The notes below the pieces were generated by a model. That model made no database searches, was not told the origin of the DNA, and saw only the letters and a list, made by a program, of their open reading frames with translations. This document shows, one piece after another, positions 18,432-28,676 of a DNA stretch of 64,000 nt. This DNA is from Ktedonosporobacter rubrisoli (GTDB lineage: Bacteria > Chloroflexota > Ktedonobacteria > Ktedonobacterales > Ktedonobacteraceae), in contig NZ_CP035758.1 of assembly GCF_004208415.1 (NCBI RefSeq), positions 2,728,001 to 2,792,000 of the forward strand, written 5' to 3'. Numbering within the stretch: the stretch's first letter is position 1; each line of letters opens with the position of its first letter. A program made the position numbers and the translations under genes.

Positions 18432-18509
18432 AAAAGAAATCTCCTCTTCTGAGCATAAACATGGGGGTGCCGGGATCTGATCCCGACAGCCTCCACCAGG
18501 TCAACACAA

Positions 18510-19985
18510 TCATCTGCAAGCCAGCACGGGTGTCTCCGCTGCATATGACTTTGTGAGACGAGAACTGCGCTCTCTCAGTGGTATATAGGCTCTATCCCGC
18601 TGGCCAACATAGTGCAAGAGTGGACGAATCAGAATATTGTTCTCAACCTGTTCTTCGATTTGAGCCAGCCAACCAGCCATACGACCAAGAATAAAGAGCG
18701 AGATTGCGATATCCTGCGGAATGCCTAGCAAGTGATAGATGACGCTGGCATAGAAGTCGACATTGATATGAATGCCGTGTCGTGCATAAGGTTGCATGGC
18801 ATCAATAAGGGCATCGGTAATGGCAAGCCAGCGCGGCTCGTGGCATGCCCGGCTTAAATCTTGCAGCAGACGGCGCATCTGCGTCGCGCGTGGATCTTCC
18901 GTACGATAGACGCGATGCCCAAAGCCCATGATAGGCAGGTGCTGCTCGCGCCGCCGTTGCACATATGTTGCGACATACTCAGGCTCTCCTATCTCTTGTA
19001 ACATAGGCATGACCTGCTCCACTGCACCTCCATGGAGAGCTCCAGCAAAAGCCGCCATGGCCGCGGTGATTGCAGCCTGGAGGTCAGCTTGTGTACTCAT
19101 CACGATGCGTGCCACGAAAGCCGAGGCATTAGCGCTATGATCGGCATGTAGGATCAGATCAGCATTCAAGATGTGTTCCATTAGAGGTGTTGGCTCGCGT
19201 CCTGTGAGCAGGTAGAGGAAATTAGCTGCATACGAGAGATATGGTCGCGGGGCGAGCAGTGTTTGTCCCCGACGCAGACGTTCATGGGTGGTAATGATCT
19301 GCATCACCTGTCCCATCAGTCGTATGCCTCGCCGTCGCAGCGCCTCAGGGCTGGTATTGCTGGCTTCCGGATCGTGGGCCGCGAGCAGTGATACAGCCGT
19401 ACGCAAGGCATCTACGGGATGTGCATCTACCATCTCATGCAGCAAGGTCATCACAGTGTGGGGCAGTTCTTGTGCAGTACACAGGCGAGCTTCGAAGGCC
19501 GCCAATTGCTCTGGATCAGGAAGATCTTGGTATAACAGCAAGTGTGCGACTTCGGCAAAACTGGCCTGGGCTACAAGATCTTCGATGGCATACCCACGAT
19601 AACTGAGTCGGCCCCGTATACCATCGACCTCAGTGATGGTTGAGGTATCAAAAGCTACCCCAGCGAGCCCGCGATAGATTGGACCTCCTGATGCTATCTC
19701 AGCGCGCTCCTCCCGTACATTTGTTGCCTGTGCTTCCGTCTCTGCTGCTCTCTGCGTCTCATCCAAGGTGGCAAAGCGTTGAGCATATTCCTTGATTGCC
19801 TTTACAGAGGTCAGTTGCAGAAAGAGCGTGCTATTGATATGCTGACCAAACATCTCTTCTAGTTTGAGAATCAGCGTGACATGATTGAGAGAACTCCACT
19901 CTGAGATAGATTGGTATGTTAGATCATCAGTCACATACTCCGGCGGTATATGCAGAGTGTCAGCGATACAGCTTACGATATCCAT
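18510..19985 (-). CDS. Acyl/peptidyl carrier domain fused to citrate synthase
   Basis: 491 residues. Residues 1 to about 75 form a carrier protein: the segment EWSSLNHVTLILKLEEMFG matches the DSL helix-II region, with Ser32 the phosphopantetheine site (Ser replaces the usual preceding Asp). After a polar linker (about 76-98), residues about 100-480 are a complete short citrate synthase / 2-methylcitrate synthase: His283 (HADHSANAS), His318 (ALHGG), His357 (GFGHRVYRTEDP) and Asp410 (NVDFYAS). All catalytic positions are intact, so condensation of an acyl thioester with an oxo acid is expected, one partner perhaps carrier-bound. I know of no characterised carrier-citrate synthase fusion. It lies between an adenylation gene and two aconitases. 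Confidence 0.9.
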   Translation of the reverse strand: MDIVSCIADTLHIPPEYVTDDLTYQSISEWSSLNHVTLILKLEEMFGQHINSTLFLQLTSVKAIKEYAQRFATLDETQRAAETEAQATNVREERAEIASGGPIYRGLAGVAFDTSTITEVDGIRGRLSYRGYAIEDLVAQASFAEVAHLLLYQDLPDPEQLAAFEARLCTAQELPHTVMTLLHEMVDAHPVDALRTAVSLLAAHDPEASNTSPEALRRRGIRLMGQVMQIITTHERLRRGQTLLAPRPYLSYAANFLYLLTGREPTPLMEHILNADLILHADHSANASAFVARIVMSTQADLQAAITAAMAAFAGALHGGAVEQVMPMLQEIGEPEYVATYVQRRREQHLPIMGFGHRVYRTEDPRATQMRRLLQDLSRACHEPRWLAITDALIDAMQPYARHGIHINVDFYASVIYHLLGIPQDIAISLFILGRMAGWLAQIEEQVENNILIRPLLHYVGQRDRAYIPLRERSSRLTKSYAAETPVLACR

Positions 19986-20111
19986 TATGCAAGTTTCTCC
20001 TTGTTAACTACACTACTGCTCATCTCAGATTATGTCATTCGTGCAGAGAAGACTATTGCTCACTTGCGAGGTGAACGCGTGCATAGTCTCCTCAGCAGAT
20101 CAAGGGAAAAT

Positions 20112-22802
20112 TCAGTCTTTATGCAGCAATTTGTACAATACGGTAGGGAGAATGCCCCCATTCTCGTAGTAGGCAACCTCGACCTGGCTGTTGAGGCAGG
20201 CGATGGTCTGGAACGAGAAGCGTGTTCCATCCTCACGCTCGACCTGCACCTCAATGAGCTGGCGTGGCTTGAGGCCGGAGGTGAGGCAGGTTATATGATA
20301 GACTTCCTGCCCGGTCAGCCCCAGCGACTCTTTACTTTCCCCTTCCAGAAATTGCAGAGGCAGGATGCCCATGCCTACCAGGTTGCTGCGGTGGATGCGC
20401 TCAAAGCTCTCCGCCAGCACGGCTCGCACACCTAAGAGGGCCGGCCCCTTTGCCGCCCAATCTCGCGAACTGCCACAGCCATATTCTTTGCCAGCGATCA
20501 CTAGCAAGGGGATACGCGCAGTACGATAGCGCTCGGCAGCTTCGGCAATCGTACAGAGCATGCCATCGAGATGGCAGCGCGTATAGTAGCCCTCATGGCC
20601 TTCGGCGAGGTGATTGCGCAGGCGAATATTACCAAAGGTTCCGCGAATCATCACCTCATGGTTGGCGCGCCGGGCTCCGTAGGTATTTAAGTCACGCCGA
20701 GATACACCCCGAGCCTGGAGATACTGGCCTGCGGGACTTTCCGCTGCAAAACTGCCTGCTGGCGAAATGTGATCAGTTGTTACCGAGTCATCAAGCACGA
20801 CGAGCGCACGCGCGCCCATAATATCTGCTAGCGGCGCTTGATCCTGGCAGAAAGGCGGCTCCTGGATGTAGGTAGAATCTGGGTCCCAATCAAAAAGCAC
20901 GCTCTCAGTGACTGGCAGAGCTCGCCATTGTTCATCGCCTGCAAAGACGTTGGCGTAGCCTTTTTTGAAGACTTCGGCAGATATTACCTGCTCTACGATC
21001 TGTTGTACTTCATCCTGGCTGGGCCACAGATCGCGCAGATAGACCGGAAGACCTTGCTTATCGGTTCCCAGCGGTTCCTGCGTCAGATCAATGTCCATCG
21101 TGCCAGCCAGGGCATAGGCGACGACCAGGGGCGGCGAAGCCAGGAAGCTTGCCTTGACCTGTTGATGGACCCGGCCCTCAAAATTGCGGTTGCCACTGAG
21201 CACAGCTGTTACCAGGAGATCATGGTGTTGCACGGCTTCTGCCAGCGGCTCTACCAGTGGGCCGCTCCCGCCGATACAGGTGGTGCAGCCGAAGCCCACG
21301 ACATGGAAGCGCAGCGCCTCTAGATACGCCAGCAAGCCCGAGCGTTCGAGATACTCGCGCACCACCCGCGAGCCGGGAGCCAGACTTGTCTTGATCGTGG
21401 GCTTGACCTGCAAGCCGCGTTGGACGGCCTTTTTGGCAAGTAACCCGGCGGCAATCATCACAGCAGGGTTAGACGTATTGGTGCAACTGGTGATCGCGGC
21501 AATCGCGATGGAGCCATCACGAACGGGGATGTGCTGCCCTTGATACTCCAGCGGGACCTCTTTCACAGCTCCCTCTGCGGGAAAACGCTCGGCAAAATTA
21601 CTGCGTAGGGTACGACCCACAGCCCACAAAGCTACGCGGTCTTGAGGACGACGTGGGCCGGCCACGCTGGGTTCGATGCTGCTCAAATCTAGCTCTAAGA
21701 GCGCGTCGAAAGCTGGCTCTGGGGTTTCGTCGGTCCAGAACATCCTTTGCTCTCTAGTATAGCGCTCTACCAGTTCCACCTGCTCGGCACTGCGACCAGT
21801 AATGCGTAGATAGCGCAGGGTTTCAGCGTCCACGGGAAAGATGGTCGAAGTGGCCCCAAACTCCGGTGACATATTGGCAATGGTTGCGCGATCCGCTAAC
21901 GCGAGATGCTTGAGTCCCGGGCCAGTAAATTCAATAAACTTGCCCACCACCTTCTGCTGACGCAACAGTTGGGTTACTGTCAAAACCACATCGGTAGCAG
22001 TCGTGCCTTCGGGCAGGTTCCCGATCACGCGGATGCCGATGACCTCAGGTGTAAGCAGATAGATGGGCAGCCCTAGCATGACCGCTTCGGCCTCAATGCC
22101 GCCCACACCCCAGCCAAGTACACCTAGACCGTTGATCATGGGGGTATGCGAATCAGCTCCTACCAGCGTATCTGGCATTGCCACCAGTTCGCCAGCAATC
22201 TGGCGCGTAGCGACTACTGTGGCCAGATACTCCAGATTCACTTGATGTAGAATGCCCTGGCCTGGAGGAACAACTCTAAAATTGTCGAAGGCTTTCTGAG
22301 CCCAGCGTAGAAAGGCATAACGCTCACGATTACGCTCATATTCACGAGCCATATTCGCCATTAGCGCTTTCGACGTGCCAAACTGATCGACCTGTACCGA
22401 ATGATCGATGATAAAATCAGCCGGCACCAGAGGATTGACCAGGCGAGGATCACCACCTTTACGCACGATTGCTGCACGCATGGCGGCCAGATCGGCTACT
22501 GCTGGAATGCCGCTGAGGTCGGGTAAAAGCACGCGGGTAGGGAAAAAAGGATATTCAGCCTGCGTGTGCTGAGCCTGCCCCGGTTGCCAGGAAGCCAGAG
22601 ACTGCACATCTGCCTCTGAAACCAGGCCTCCTTGATCTGCCTGCCTCAACACATTTTCCAACAGGACCTTCACAGTATAGGGTAGACGATGGAGCGAGAG
22701 GAGCCCGGCGTCTTCAAGAGCCTGCAAGCGATAATAGACAAGTTGGTGAGTTCCGCTTGTGAGTTGTGCACGAGCATCCCAGAGATGAGATTCAGGCTTC
22801 AT
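20112..22802 (-). CDS. Aconitate hydratase, AcnA/IRP type (copy 1 of tandem pair)
   Basis: 896 residues, full family length. The [4Fe-4S] ligands are Cys440 (SCTNTSNP), Cys506 and Cys509 ([12 protein letters not shown]), with the canonical 66- and 3-residue spacing. The swivel domain with [11 protein letters not shown] holds the catalytic Ser and Arg; it reads YGCGSSR, where AcnA often has YGSGSSR. The reaction is dehydration and rehydration of a citrate-like tricarboxylate. The ATG overlaps the end of the upstream aconitase by 11 bases, so translation is coupled. Two long tracts are almost identical to that gene at DNA level while the rest is diverged. With the ACP-citrate synthase downstream this suggests a dedicated citrate-type pathway rather than the TCA cycle. 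Confidence 0.92.
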   Translation of the reverse strand: MKPESHLWDARAQLTSGTHQLVYYRLQALEDAGLLSLHRLPYTVKVLLENVLRQADQGGLVSEADVQSLASWQPGQAQHTQAEYPFFPTRVLLPDLSGIPAVADLAAMRAAIVRKGGDPRLVNPLVPADFIIDHSVQVDQFGTSKALMANMAREYERNRERYAFLRWAQKAFDNFRVVPPGQGILHQVNLEYLATVVATRQIAGELVAMPDTLVGADSHTPMINGLGVLGWGVGGIEAEAVMLGLPIYLLTPEVIGIRVIGNLPEGTTATDVVLTVTQLLRQQKVVGKFIEFTGPGLKHLALADRATIANMSPEFGATSTIFPVDAETLRYLRITGRSAEQVELVERYTREQRMFWTDETPEPAFDALLELDLSSIEPSVAGPRRPQDRVALWAVGRTLRSNFAERFPAEGAVKEVPLEYQGQHIPVRDGSIAIAAITSCTNTSNPAVMIAAGLLAKKAVQRGLQVKPTIKTSLAPGSRVVREYLERSGLLAYLEALRFHVVGFGCTTCIGGSGPLVEPLAEAVQHHDLLVTAVLSGNRNFEGRVHQQVKASFLASPPLVVAYALAGTMDIDLTQEPLGTDKQGLPVYLRDLWPSQDEVQQIVEQVISAEVFKKGYANVFAGDEQWRALPVTESVLFDWDPDSTYIQEPPFCQDQAPLADIMGARALVVLDDSVTTDHISPAGSFAAESPAGQYLQARGVSRRDLNTYGARRANHEVMIRGTFGNIRLRNHLAEGHEGYYTRCHLDGMLCTIAEAAERYRTARIPLLVIAGKEYGCGSSRDWAAKGPALLGVRAVLAESFERIHRSNLVGMGILPLQFLEGESKESLGLTGQEVYHITCLTSGLKPRQLIEVQVEREDGTRFSFQTIACLNSQVEVAYYENGGILPTVLYKLLHKD
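20364..20537. repeat. Aconitase gene-conversion tract A, copy in gene 1
   Basis: 174 bp that match 23065-23238 with two mismatches by eye, inside otherwise diverged paralogues. It covers the swivel-domain active-site segment ([30 protein letters not shown]). Confidence 0.85.
21301..21503. repeat. Aconitase gene-conversion tract B, copy in gene 1
   Basis: 203 bp that match 24023-24225 with one mismatch by eye. It covers the segment between the SCTNTSNP and GCTTC cluster-binding motifs. Confidence 0.85.
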
Positions 22803-25515
22803 TTGCAGTCACTTCTTTCTCGTCTTCATGTAAGACTTTGTATAGCATGCTTGGCAAAATGCCCCCTTGCTGGTAGTAGTTGATCTCCTGCCGGTTATCC
22901 AGGCGAGCAATGGCTTCAAAGTCGAACACTTCACCGCCAGGCCGTAGCGCTTGTACCGTCACTTGCTGACGAGGTTGCTCTAACAGGCCCGTGATGGTAT
23001 AGCTCTCTTCGCCCGTCAGGCCTAGCGACTCCTGATTCTCTCCCTCAAGGAATTGCAAGGGTAAGATGCCCATGCCTACCAGGTTGCTGCGGTGGATGCG
23101 CTCAAAGCTCTCCGCCAGCACGGCGCGCACACCTAAGAGGGCTGGCCCCTTTGCCGCCCAATCTCGCGAACTGCCACAGCCATATTCTTTGCCAGCGATC
23201 ACTAGCAAGGGGATACGCGCAGTACGATAGCGCTCGGCGGCCTGATAGATCGAAAGCACTTCGCCACTGGGCAGGTAGCGGGTCCACGGACCCTCTCTAT
23301 CTGGCGTGAGGCGATTGCGCAGGCGAATATTGCCAAAGGTGCCGCGTACCATCACTTCGTGATTGCCGCGCCGGGCGCCGTAGGTATTAAAATCGCGGCG
23401 ATCCACTCCTTGCGCGCTCAAGTAGCTGCCAGCCTCGCTGCTTGCCGCAAAGTTACCTACCGGGGAGATATGATCGGTCGTAATCGAGTCACCAAGTGAA
23501 ACCAGGACACGCGCCTGCTGGATATCAAGTGTAGATACCAGCGTTTTCTCGTTAGAGGTAATATGCTGGAAAAAGGGCGGCTCCTGAATGTAGGTAGAAG
23601 TACAATCCCAGACGAAGAGTTTCCCACTAGAGATGGGAAGCGCCTGCCAATTGGCATCACCTTCACTAAGCGTTTTACCATTCTTCACAAACATCTCGCT
23701 TTGCAAGAACTGCTTCATGACCTGCTCAATCTCGGCAGTGTTGGGCCACAGATCGCGCAGGTAGACAGCCTCGCCATGTTGATCGTACCCGAGAGGCTCA
23801 CGTGTCAGATCAAGATGGAGCGTGCCAGCCAGGGCATAGGCGACGACCAGGGGTGGCGAAGCCAGGAAGCTGGCACGCACCTGTTGATGGACCCGGCCCT
23901 CAAAATTGCGGTTGCCACTGAGCACGGCTGCCGCTATCAATCCATGCTCTTGAATAGGATCTGCAATTTCCGTTGGCAATGGACCGCTGCTCCCGCAACA
24001 AGTAGTGCAGCCAAAGCCCACGACATGGAAGCGCAGCGCCTCTAGATACGCCAGCAAGCCCGAGCGTTCGAGATACTCGCGCACCACCCGCGAGCCGGGA
24101 GCCAGACTTGTCTTGATCGTGGGCTTGACCTGCAAGCCGCGTTGGACGGCCTTTTTGGCAAGTAACCCGGCGGCAATCATCACAGCAGGATTAGACGTAT
24201 TGGTGCAACTGGTGATCGCGGCAATTACGACAGAACCATCTTGCAAAGCAGCTTGTTGCCCAGCAATTTCTACAGGTATCGAGCGTGGTTTCTCAGGAAG
24301 ACTATCAGCATAGAAGCTGCGAAAGCGTTCGGGGACCTGAGCTAGTGGCACACGGTCCTGGGGGCGATTAGGCCCAGCCATACTTGGCTCAATGCTCCTC
24401 AGATCCAGCTCTAGCAGATCATCAAAGTCTGGTTCAGGCGTTTGCTCATCGAAAAAGATGTCTTGCGCTCGTGCATAGCGCTCAACAAGCTCAATATGCT
24501 CCTGGCTCCGACCGGTTATGCGGAGATAGTGCAAGGTTTCCGCATCGATAGGAAACATTGTGGCAGTAGCGCCAAACTCCGGCGACATATTGGCAATTGT
24601 GGCTCGATCTGCTAGCGAGAGCCGTCGTACCCCCTCGCCGGTAAACTCCACAAATTTGCCCACGACCCCATAGCGGCGCAGCATCTGGGTAATATAGAGC
24701 ACCAGATCGGTAGCTGTTACTCCCTCACGGCATGCACCCTTGAGCCGAATACCGATGACAGTTGGCGTTTGCAAAGTGAGAGGCTGCCCTAGCATGACAG
24801 CTTCGGCCTCAATGCCGCCCACACCCCAACCCAGCACACCCAGGCCATTGATCATAGGGGTGTGCGAATCAGTACAGATCAAGGTATCGGGAAAAGCCCA
24901 CAATGCGCCTTCAGGTTCTTCTATTTGCACCACCGAAGCCAGATACTCCAGATTAATCTGATGGACGATTCCTACTCCAGGCGGAATGACACGTACATTA
25001 TCGAAGGCTTGCTGAGCCCAGCGCAGCAGCATATAGCGCTCCTTATTGCGCTCAAACTCTCGCTGAATGTTATGTGTCAGTGCTTGTGGTGTACCAAAGG
25101 CATCGACCTGAAGGGAGTGGTCAATTACAAAGTCTACAGGGATCAAGGGATGTACCCTTTCCGGCTCTCCACCGAGTCGAGCAACGGCATCACGCATTGC
25201 TGCCAGATCTGCTACTGCGGGTACACCCGTAAAATCCTGAAGCAGCACTCGCCCCGGATAGAAAGGGAACTCATAATGTTCCGCCCGCCCTGGCCGCCAG
25301 CGCGCCAACATAGCTACCTCTTGGGCGGTGGCTCGTCCGGCGGCGGCTTGACGCAGGAGATTTTCTAATAGGATCTTCACAGTGAATGGAAGTCGCCTCA
25401 AATTACTGAGCCCAGCTGCTTCAAGGCTTGCCAACCGATGATAGTTGACGGTTTTGCCCATCCAGGGAAACGTGGCCCGCATCTGGGAGGGCTCTATGAG
25501 AACGGTATCATACAT
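22792..25515 (-). CDS. Aconitate hydratase, AcnA/IRP type (copy 2 of tandem pair)
   Basis: 907 residues from the ATG at 25515, chosen because AAAGGA lies 10 bases upstream; an earlier in-frame codon would add 18 odd residues. Cluster cysteines are Cys437, Cys503 and Cys506, with an additional Cys507 ([12 protein letters not shown]) not present in copy 1. Active-site [10 protein letters not shown] is intact. The same fold and reaction class as copy 1, but the N-terminal quarter and the inter-domain region differ, so the two may handle different tricarboxylates or successive steps. It follows the 499-residue orphan by 63 bp in the operon. Confidence 0.92.
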   Translation of the reverse strand: MYDTVLIEPSQMRATFPWMGKTVNYHRLASLEAAGLSNLRRLPFTVKILLENLLRQAAAGRATAQEVAMLARWRPGRAEHYEFPFYPGRVLLQDFTGVPAVADLAAMRDAVARLGGEPERVHPLIPVDFVIDHSLQVDAFGTPQALTHNIQREFERNKERYMLLRWAQQAFDNVRVIPPGVGIVHQINLEYLASVVQIEEPEGALWAFPDTLICTDSHTPMINGLGVLGWGVGGIEAEAVMLGQPLTLQTPTVIGIRLKGACREGVTATDLVLYITQMLRRYGVVGKFVEFTGEGVRRLSLADRATIANMSPEFGATATMFPIDAETLHYLRITGRSQEHIELVERYARAQDIFFDEQTPEPDFDDLLELDLRSIEPSMAGPNRPQDRVPLAQVPERFRSFYADSLPEKPRSIPVEIAGQQAALQDGSVVIAAITSCTNTSNPAVMIAAGLLAKKAVQRGLQVKPTIKTSLAPGSRVVREYLERSGLLAYLEALRFHVVGFGCTTCCGSSGPLPTEIADPIQEHGLIAAAVLSGNRNFEGRVHQQVRASFLASPPLVVAYALAGTLHLDLTREPLGYDQHGEAVYLRDLWPNTAEIEQVMKQFLQSEMFVKNGKTLSEGDANWQALPISSGKLFVWDCTSTYIQEPPFFQHITSNEKTLVSTLDIQQARVLVSLGDSITTDHISPVGNFAASSEAGSYLSAQGVDRRDFNTYGARRGNHEVMVRGTFGNIRLRNRLTPDREGPWTRYLPSGEVLSIYQAAERYRTARIPLLVIAGKEYGCGSSRDWAAKGPALLGVRAVLAESFERIHRSNLVGMGILPLQFLEGENQESLGLTGEESYTITGLLEQPRQQVTVQALRPGGEVFDFEAIARLDNRQEINYYQQGGILPSMLYKVLHEDEKEVTANEA
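23065..23238. repeat. Aconitase gene-conversion tract A, copy in gene 2
   Basis: Partner of 20364-20537; both lie in the same orientation 2701 bp apart. Confidence 0.85.
24023..24225. repeat. Aconitase gene-conversion tract B, copy in gene 2
   Basis: Partner of 21301-21503, offset 2722 bp. A less perfect third shared tract lies at about 21100-21203 and 23822-23925. Confidence 0.85.
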
Positions 25516-25578
25516 AGCACGATAATCCTTTATAGAACTGTGTTGAGAAACGAGCACAAAGACTGTCAACCTGTTGTC

Positions 25579-27078
25579 TTAAAGACGTGGCAAGGTCTCA
25601 TATAACGTCCCCACGATAAGAGAAGCCTGCTGCATGCTTAGCTCAGCAAATCCGCTGGGCTCAAGCGAAAGGCTGCCCTGTGGCAGCGCCGCAGGCACCG
25701 CTTGTGCGACCGCAGCGCCAAAGCGCTTGCGTAGATAGGGCGAGAGCGCTCCCCCTACTTGTGTGGCCCATTCAGCCACAACACGATCAATCTCATGCAT
25801 AATGATTTGCGAATCTTTTCGCAAGAGTTGATCAGTACGCTGATGCACAGCTCGCAAGAGCTGCTCGATCAAAGGAAGGTCCTGCGGATAGGCGCTATTG
25901 GGCCAGAGCAGGAAAATTGATGAAGGCAACAGCACAAAGAAGATGGGATCTATCTTAGCAAAATGTTTGAGAAGCGTCTGGTGAATAGCCCGTGCATAGC
26001 GCGCCTCACGCGGAAACCAACCTGATTTCTTAGGCCAATAGCCTGCTGAGCCATTTGCGCCCCATTCAAGATGGGGATTACATGGCTGATTGAGCAGCCC
26101 ACGATTTTCCTCAGAGATCTCTACCGCATAGTGAGTATTAAGAATAGAGTAGAGCAGAGGGATCATTGTCTTCGAGAGCACAGGCATCGCCTGCGGCAAC
26201 GCTTGCATATTAGCAAAGAAGTATTCAGATCGCGTTGCTGCATAATAAGGAAGCATAAGTGCCGCTACCAGATCACAGATATGTGGGTAGAAGCTCTCTC
26301 CTACACGATAGCCGCCATGTTCGATGCGCACATGTTGGCGTTGCAGCTCGCCATCCAGCGTGGCTACGCGATCTATAATGCGCACAAGAGCATGCTCTGG
26401 TTCCTTGCTATGAGTGGCCTCTTCGATCAGCACACTGAGTATATCTTCCACCAACTGCCGATGCTTCACGATGATATCGGAAGCGAAGCGGAAATGGATG
26501 TCGGGATGGGCTAGCGCCCTCTCGTAGTGTACCTGCGTTAGTGGCACCAGGCTCCCTTCCTGCTCAGTCATGACAAAAGGAGTAAACAATGCCTTCTCAC
26601 GCGTGCGCCGTACAAACTGCTGACCGTTCCAGGTAAACAGCGGCAACTCCTGGCGTTTGCCAGCCTGCACCAGGGAACCTGGCAGATAGATACTATCGCC
26701 CTGCTTAAGGGTGCTATCCTCTGTCTGAGTAAATTCGTACAGCAAAGGTTCTCCGATGCGCAACTGGCTGCATACCACTGTATTAGAGTTATTCTTGCCA
26801 ATTCGCCCCTGGAGAATATCTTCCCAGTTGCCAATGTGAGCGGTGCGCGGAGCCAGTAGATGTGGTGTCTCTTGTAGCAGGCGTATTAATCTTCCCACGG
26901 GCAGATGTGTCATCGCCATATTTACCCAACTGAAAGAGGTTGTGCGCTTTGCAAAAGACTCAAGCAGTTTTTTATCGATTTTTGCTACGCCATTGACCTG
27001 CTCAAAGAGACTTAACTCTCGCAGCAAATCTGTTGCTGACAGAGCAGGCGTAATAGATTTCGTTATCGTAGTGAGCAT
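25579..27078 (-). CDS. Unrecognised 499-residue protein of the biosynthetic operon
   Basis: I do not recognise this protein. It has no signal peptide, no P-loop and no obvious cofactor motif. Visible traits are an N-terminal helical part, a central region rich in His, Glu and Arg (HYERALAHPDIHFRF, then IIVKHRQLVEDILSVLIEE), a hydrophobic patch FFVLLPSSIFLLWP near residue 390, and an Arg-rich SPYLRKRFG near the end. Length and composition suit a soluble enzyme. It starts 24 bp after the ATP-grasp gene and ends 63 bp before the aconitase, so it is co-transcribed and probably a pathway-specific enzyme such as a condensation, oxygenase-like or tailoring activity. None of these can be claimed from sequence. 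Confidence 0.85.
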   Translation of the reverse strand: MLTTITKSITPALSATDLLRELSLFEQVNGVAKIDKKLLESFAKRTTSFSWVNMAMTHLPVGRLIRLLQETPHLLAPRTAHIGNWEDILQGRIGKNNSNTVVCSQLRIGEPLLYEFTQTEDSTLKQGDSIYLPGSLVQAGKRQELPLFTWNGQQFVRRTREKALFTPFVMTEQEGSLVPLTQVHYERALAHPDIHFRFASDIIVKHRQLVEDILSVLIEEATHSKEPEHALVRIIDRVATLDGELQRQHVRIEHGGYRVGESFYPHICDLVAALMLPYYAATRSEYFFANMQALPQAMPVLSKTMIPLLYSILNTHYAVEISEENRGLLNQPCNPHLEWGANGSAGYWPKKSGWFPREARYARAIHQTLLKHFAKIDPIFFVLLPSSIFLLWPNSAYPQDLPLIEQLLRAVHQRTDQLLRKDSQIIMHEIDRVVAEWATQVGGALSPYLRKRFGAAVAQAVPAALPQGSLSLEPSGFAELSMQQASLIVGTLYETLPRL

Positions 27079-27102
27079 AGCTATAACTCCTTTCTACATG
27101 TG

Positions 27103-28389
27103 TTAAGCTACCTCACATGTGGTAAGAGCTTCTACCTCGATGCTGATTTGTTGCCTCAGGCGCTCGGCTGTGGCCGCAGCGGTGCTTGCCGTAGCCCCAG
27201 TTGCCAGCACATACCCGTGGCGATCAAGTGAAGAGGCGATGTAGGAGCTCTCATCCCCTACCCGTAAAGTGCAGAAGGCTTTGACGCAGGCAGGGTCAGC
27301 CGCAGCCTCTGACAGACCATAAATAGCCGTGACTCGTCCTGGAGCGGCACTGAAATAGCGCATAGCTGCTCCCTGGCGTGTTAGCTGCCAACTTTCCGGA
27401 TTGATAGAAGAGGTGTCTAATAGATCATCGAGTGCCAGGCCAAACATATCTAGCCCAGTAACCAATTCAGTCATGAGATGAATATTGTCGCCCCCCGAAC
27501 GGCCATGTATCTCGCCAAGCACCACCTGATCACCATTCACCCAGCATTCCACATGGAAGAGTCCCCAACGCATACCCACGGCCAACAGAGCATTAACGAC
27601 TGTCTGGCGGATGTGCTGGCTCAAATTGGATGGTAGGTCAGCAGGCATTGTATGTCCTATCTCGATAAAGTGAGGGGCTTGTGTTGTAATCTTATGAGTT
27701 ATTGCTAGCACCTGTGGCTTGCCCGCGACAAAGGCCCCCTCGACACTAAATTCTTGTCCCTGCTGGAAGCATTCCACAAGAAAAGGCGAAGGGAGGGTGA
27801 GATGCTGAGTATTCCTTGTTCCTGACTCCGTTTGAGGAAACTGAAGTAGATGGCGGAGCGCGGGCTCCCAATCTGCAGTTGTGCGCACAAGGCTCACGCC
27901 GATGCTGCCACCTTCGGCAGGCGGCTTGATAATCCAGGGGCCAGGGGCATGGCTGGCGGCAAAGTCCTGCGCCTCGGCAAGATTCTTGCAAAGTGCGCTA
28001 GAGGGTTGTGGAAAACCCAGTTCCCGCAACACCTGGCGGCAGCGATCCTTATGACGCACTACACTCATTACCTCGGGTGCATTCCCTGGCAGATGTAAGG
28101 CCTGAGCGATAACTGCTGCTGCCTCTACAGCATACTCAGAGAGGGGAAACACGCCCAAAAGGCTACTCTCCTCTTGCTGCATTCTTGCCCATTCCTGGCA
28201 CACTGTCAGATCCCGAAATGGGAGTGCCGTCACACGATCAGCTTTCGCTACCACGGCCGGAGCCTGAGCAAGATTCTGCTCAGTGTCAAGCATCCAGACG
28301 CGTAAGCCTCGCATCTGTGCCTGCTGTAAAAAAAGCGCACCTTTCTTTTTGACCCCTCCTATAGAGAGGACCGTAAGCGATTGAGACAT
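27103..28389 (-). CDS. ATP-grasp carboxylate-amine/thiol ligase
   Basis: 428 residues from the ATG at 28389 (MSQSLTVLSIGG); a further upstream in-frame start would overlap the preceding peptide gene. The N-terminal part is a Rossmann-like preATP-grasp domain. The ATP-grasp core shows WIIKPPAEGGSIGVSLV (phosphate loop and lysine), FLVECFQQGQEFSVEG, and the metal-binding Glu region LGEIHGRSGGDN. The family activates a carboxylate as acyl phosphate and joins it to an amine, as in BacD-like amino acid ligases. In this operon it could form the amide or peptide bond that a condensation domain would otherwise make. No strong ribosome site precedes the ATG; coupling from the short gene 49 bp upstream is possible. 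Confidence 0.88.
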   Translation of the reverse strand: MSQSLTVLSIGGVKKKGALFLQQAQMRGLRVWMLDTEQNLAQAPAVVAKADRVTALPFRDLTVCQEWARMQQEESSLLGVFPLSEYAVEAAAVIAQALHLPGNAPEVMSVVRHKDRCRQVLRELGFPQPSSALCKNLAEAQDFAASHAPGPWIIKPPAEGGSIGVSLVRTTADWEPALRHLLQFPQTESGTRNTQHLTLPSPFLVECFQQGQEFSVEGAFVAGKPQVLAITHKITTQAPHFIEIGHTMPADLPSNLSQHIRQTVVNALLAVGMRWGLFHVECWVNGDQVVLGEIHGRSGGDNIHLMTELVTGLDMFGLALDDLLDTSSINPESWQLTRQGAAMRYFSAAPGRVTAIYGLSEAAADPACVKAFCTLRVGDESSYIASSLDRHGYVLATGATASTAAATAERLRQQISIEVEALTTCEVA

Positions 28390-28438
28390 AAAAGGAGTTC
28401 TTTCATCACTAGAGCTAAGCACTATATGCAACACACAT

Positions 28439-28660
28439 TTAAAAGTCAGAATGTGATGGAGGCGCGTAACGATCAATTAATGCCTGACAAAAGTCATTAA
28501 AGGAGAGCGCAACCAGGCTCTGCACAGTTTCTTGCTCTTCCGGCGAAAGCTGGAATCCTTCAGCTTGCAATGTTGGCAAGGGATTCGCCTGTAATGCCTG
28601 CCAGAACTCTTCATTAGCATAAGCCAGGCAGATAATCTGGTTTATTATTTTCCAGGACAT
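28439..28660 (-). CDS. Small leader-like peptide (NHLP/Nif11-type look), 73 residues
   Basis: Start ATG at 28660 with GAGGT about 10 bases upstream; a start at 28747 would add 29 residues that overlap the upstream small gene in another frame. The segment AYANEEFWQALQANPLPTL followed by EGFQLSPEEQETVQSL has the helix pattern of nitrile-hydratase-like or Nif11-like leader peptides (aromatic-xxL-xx-NP, then L-S-x-E-E). Such leaders precede RiPP cores or act as small partner proteins. There is no GG or GA cleavage site and the tail after the helix is short (FNDFCQALIDRYAPPSHSDF) with one Cys, so a precursor role is uncertain. It is the second gene of the operon. Confidence 0.7.
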   Translation of the reverse strand: MSWKIINQIICLAYANEEFWQALQANPLPTLQAEGFQLSPEEQETVQSLVALSFNDFCQALIDRYAPPSHSDF

Positions 28661-28676
28661 TCTGATCGCACCTCGC

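Noticed and set aside
20112..25515. That the aconitases are the TCA-cycle or iron-regulatory enzymes of the cell
   Set aside because: Duplication, operon position and fused carrier-citrate synthase next door argue for a dedicated pathway, although a housekeeping role of one copy cannot be excluded.
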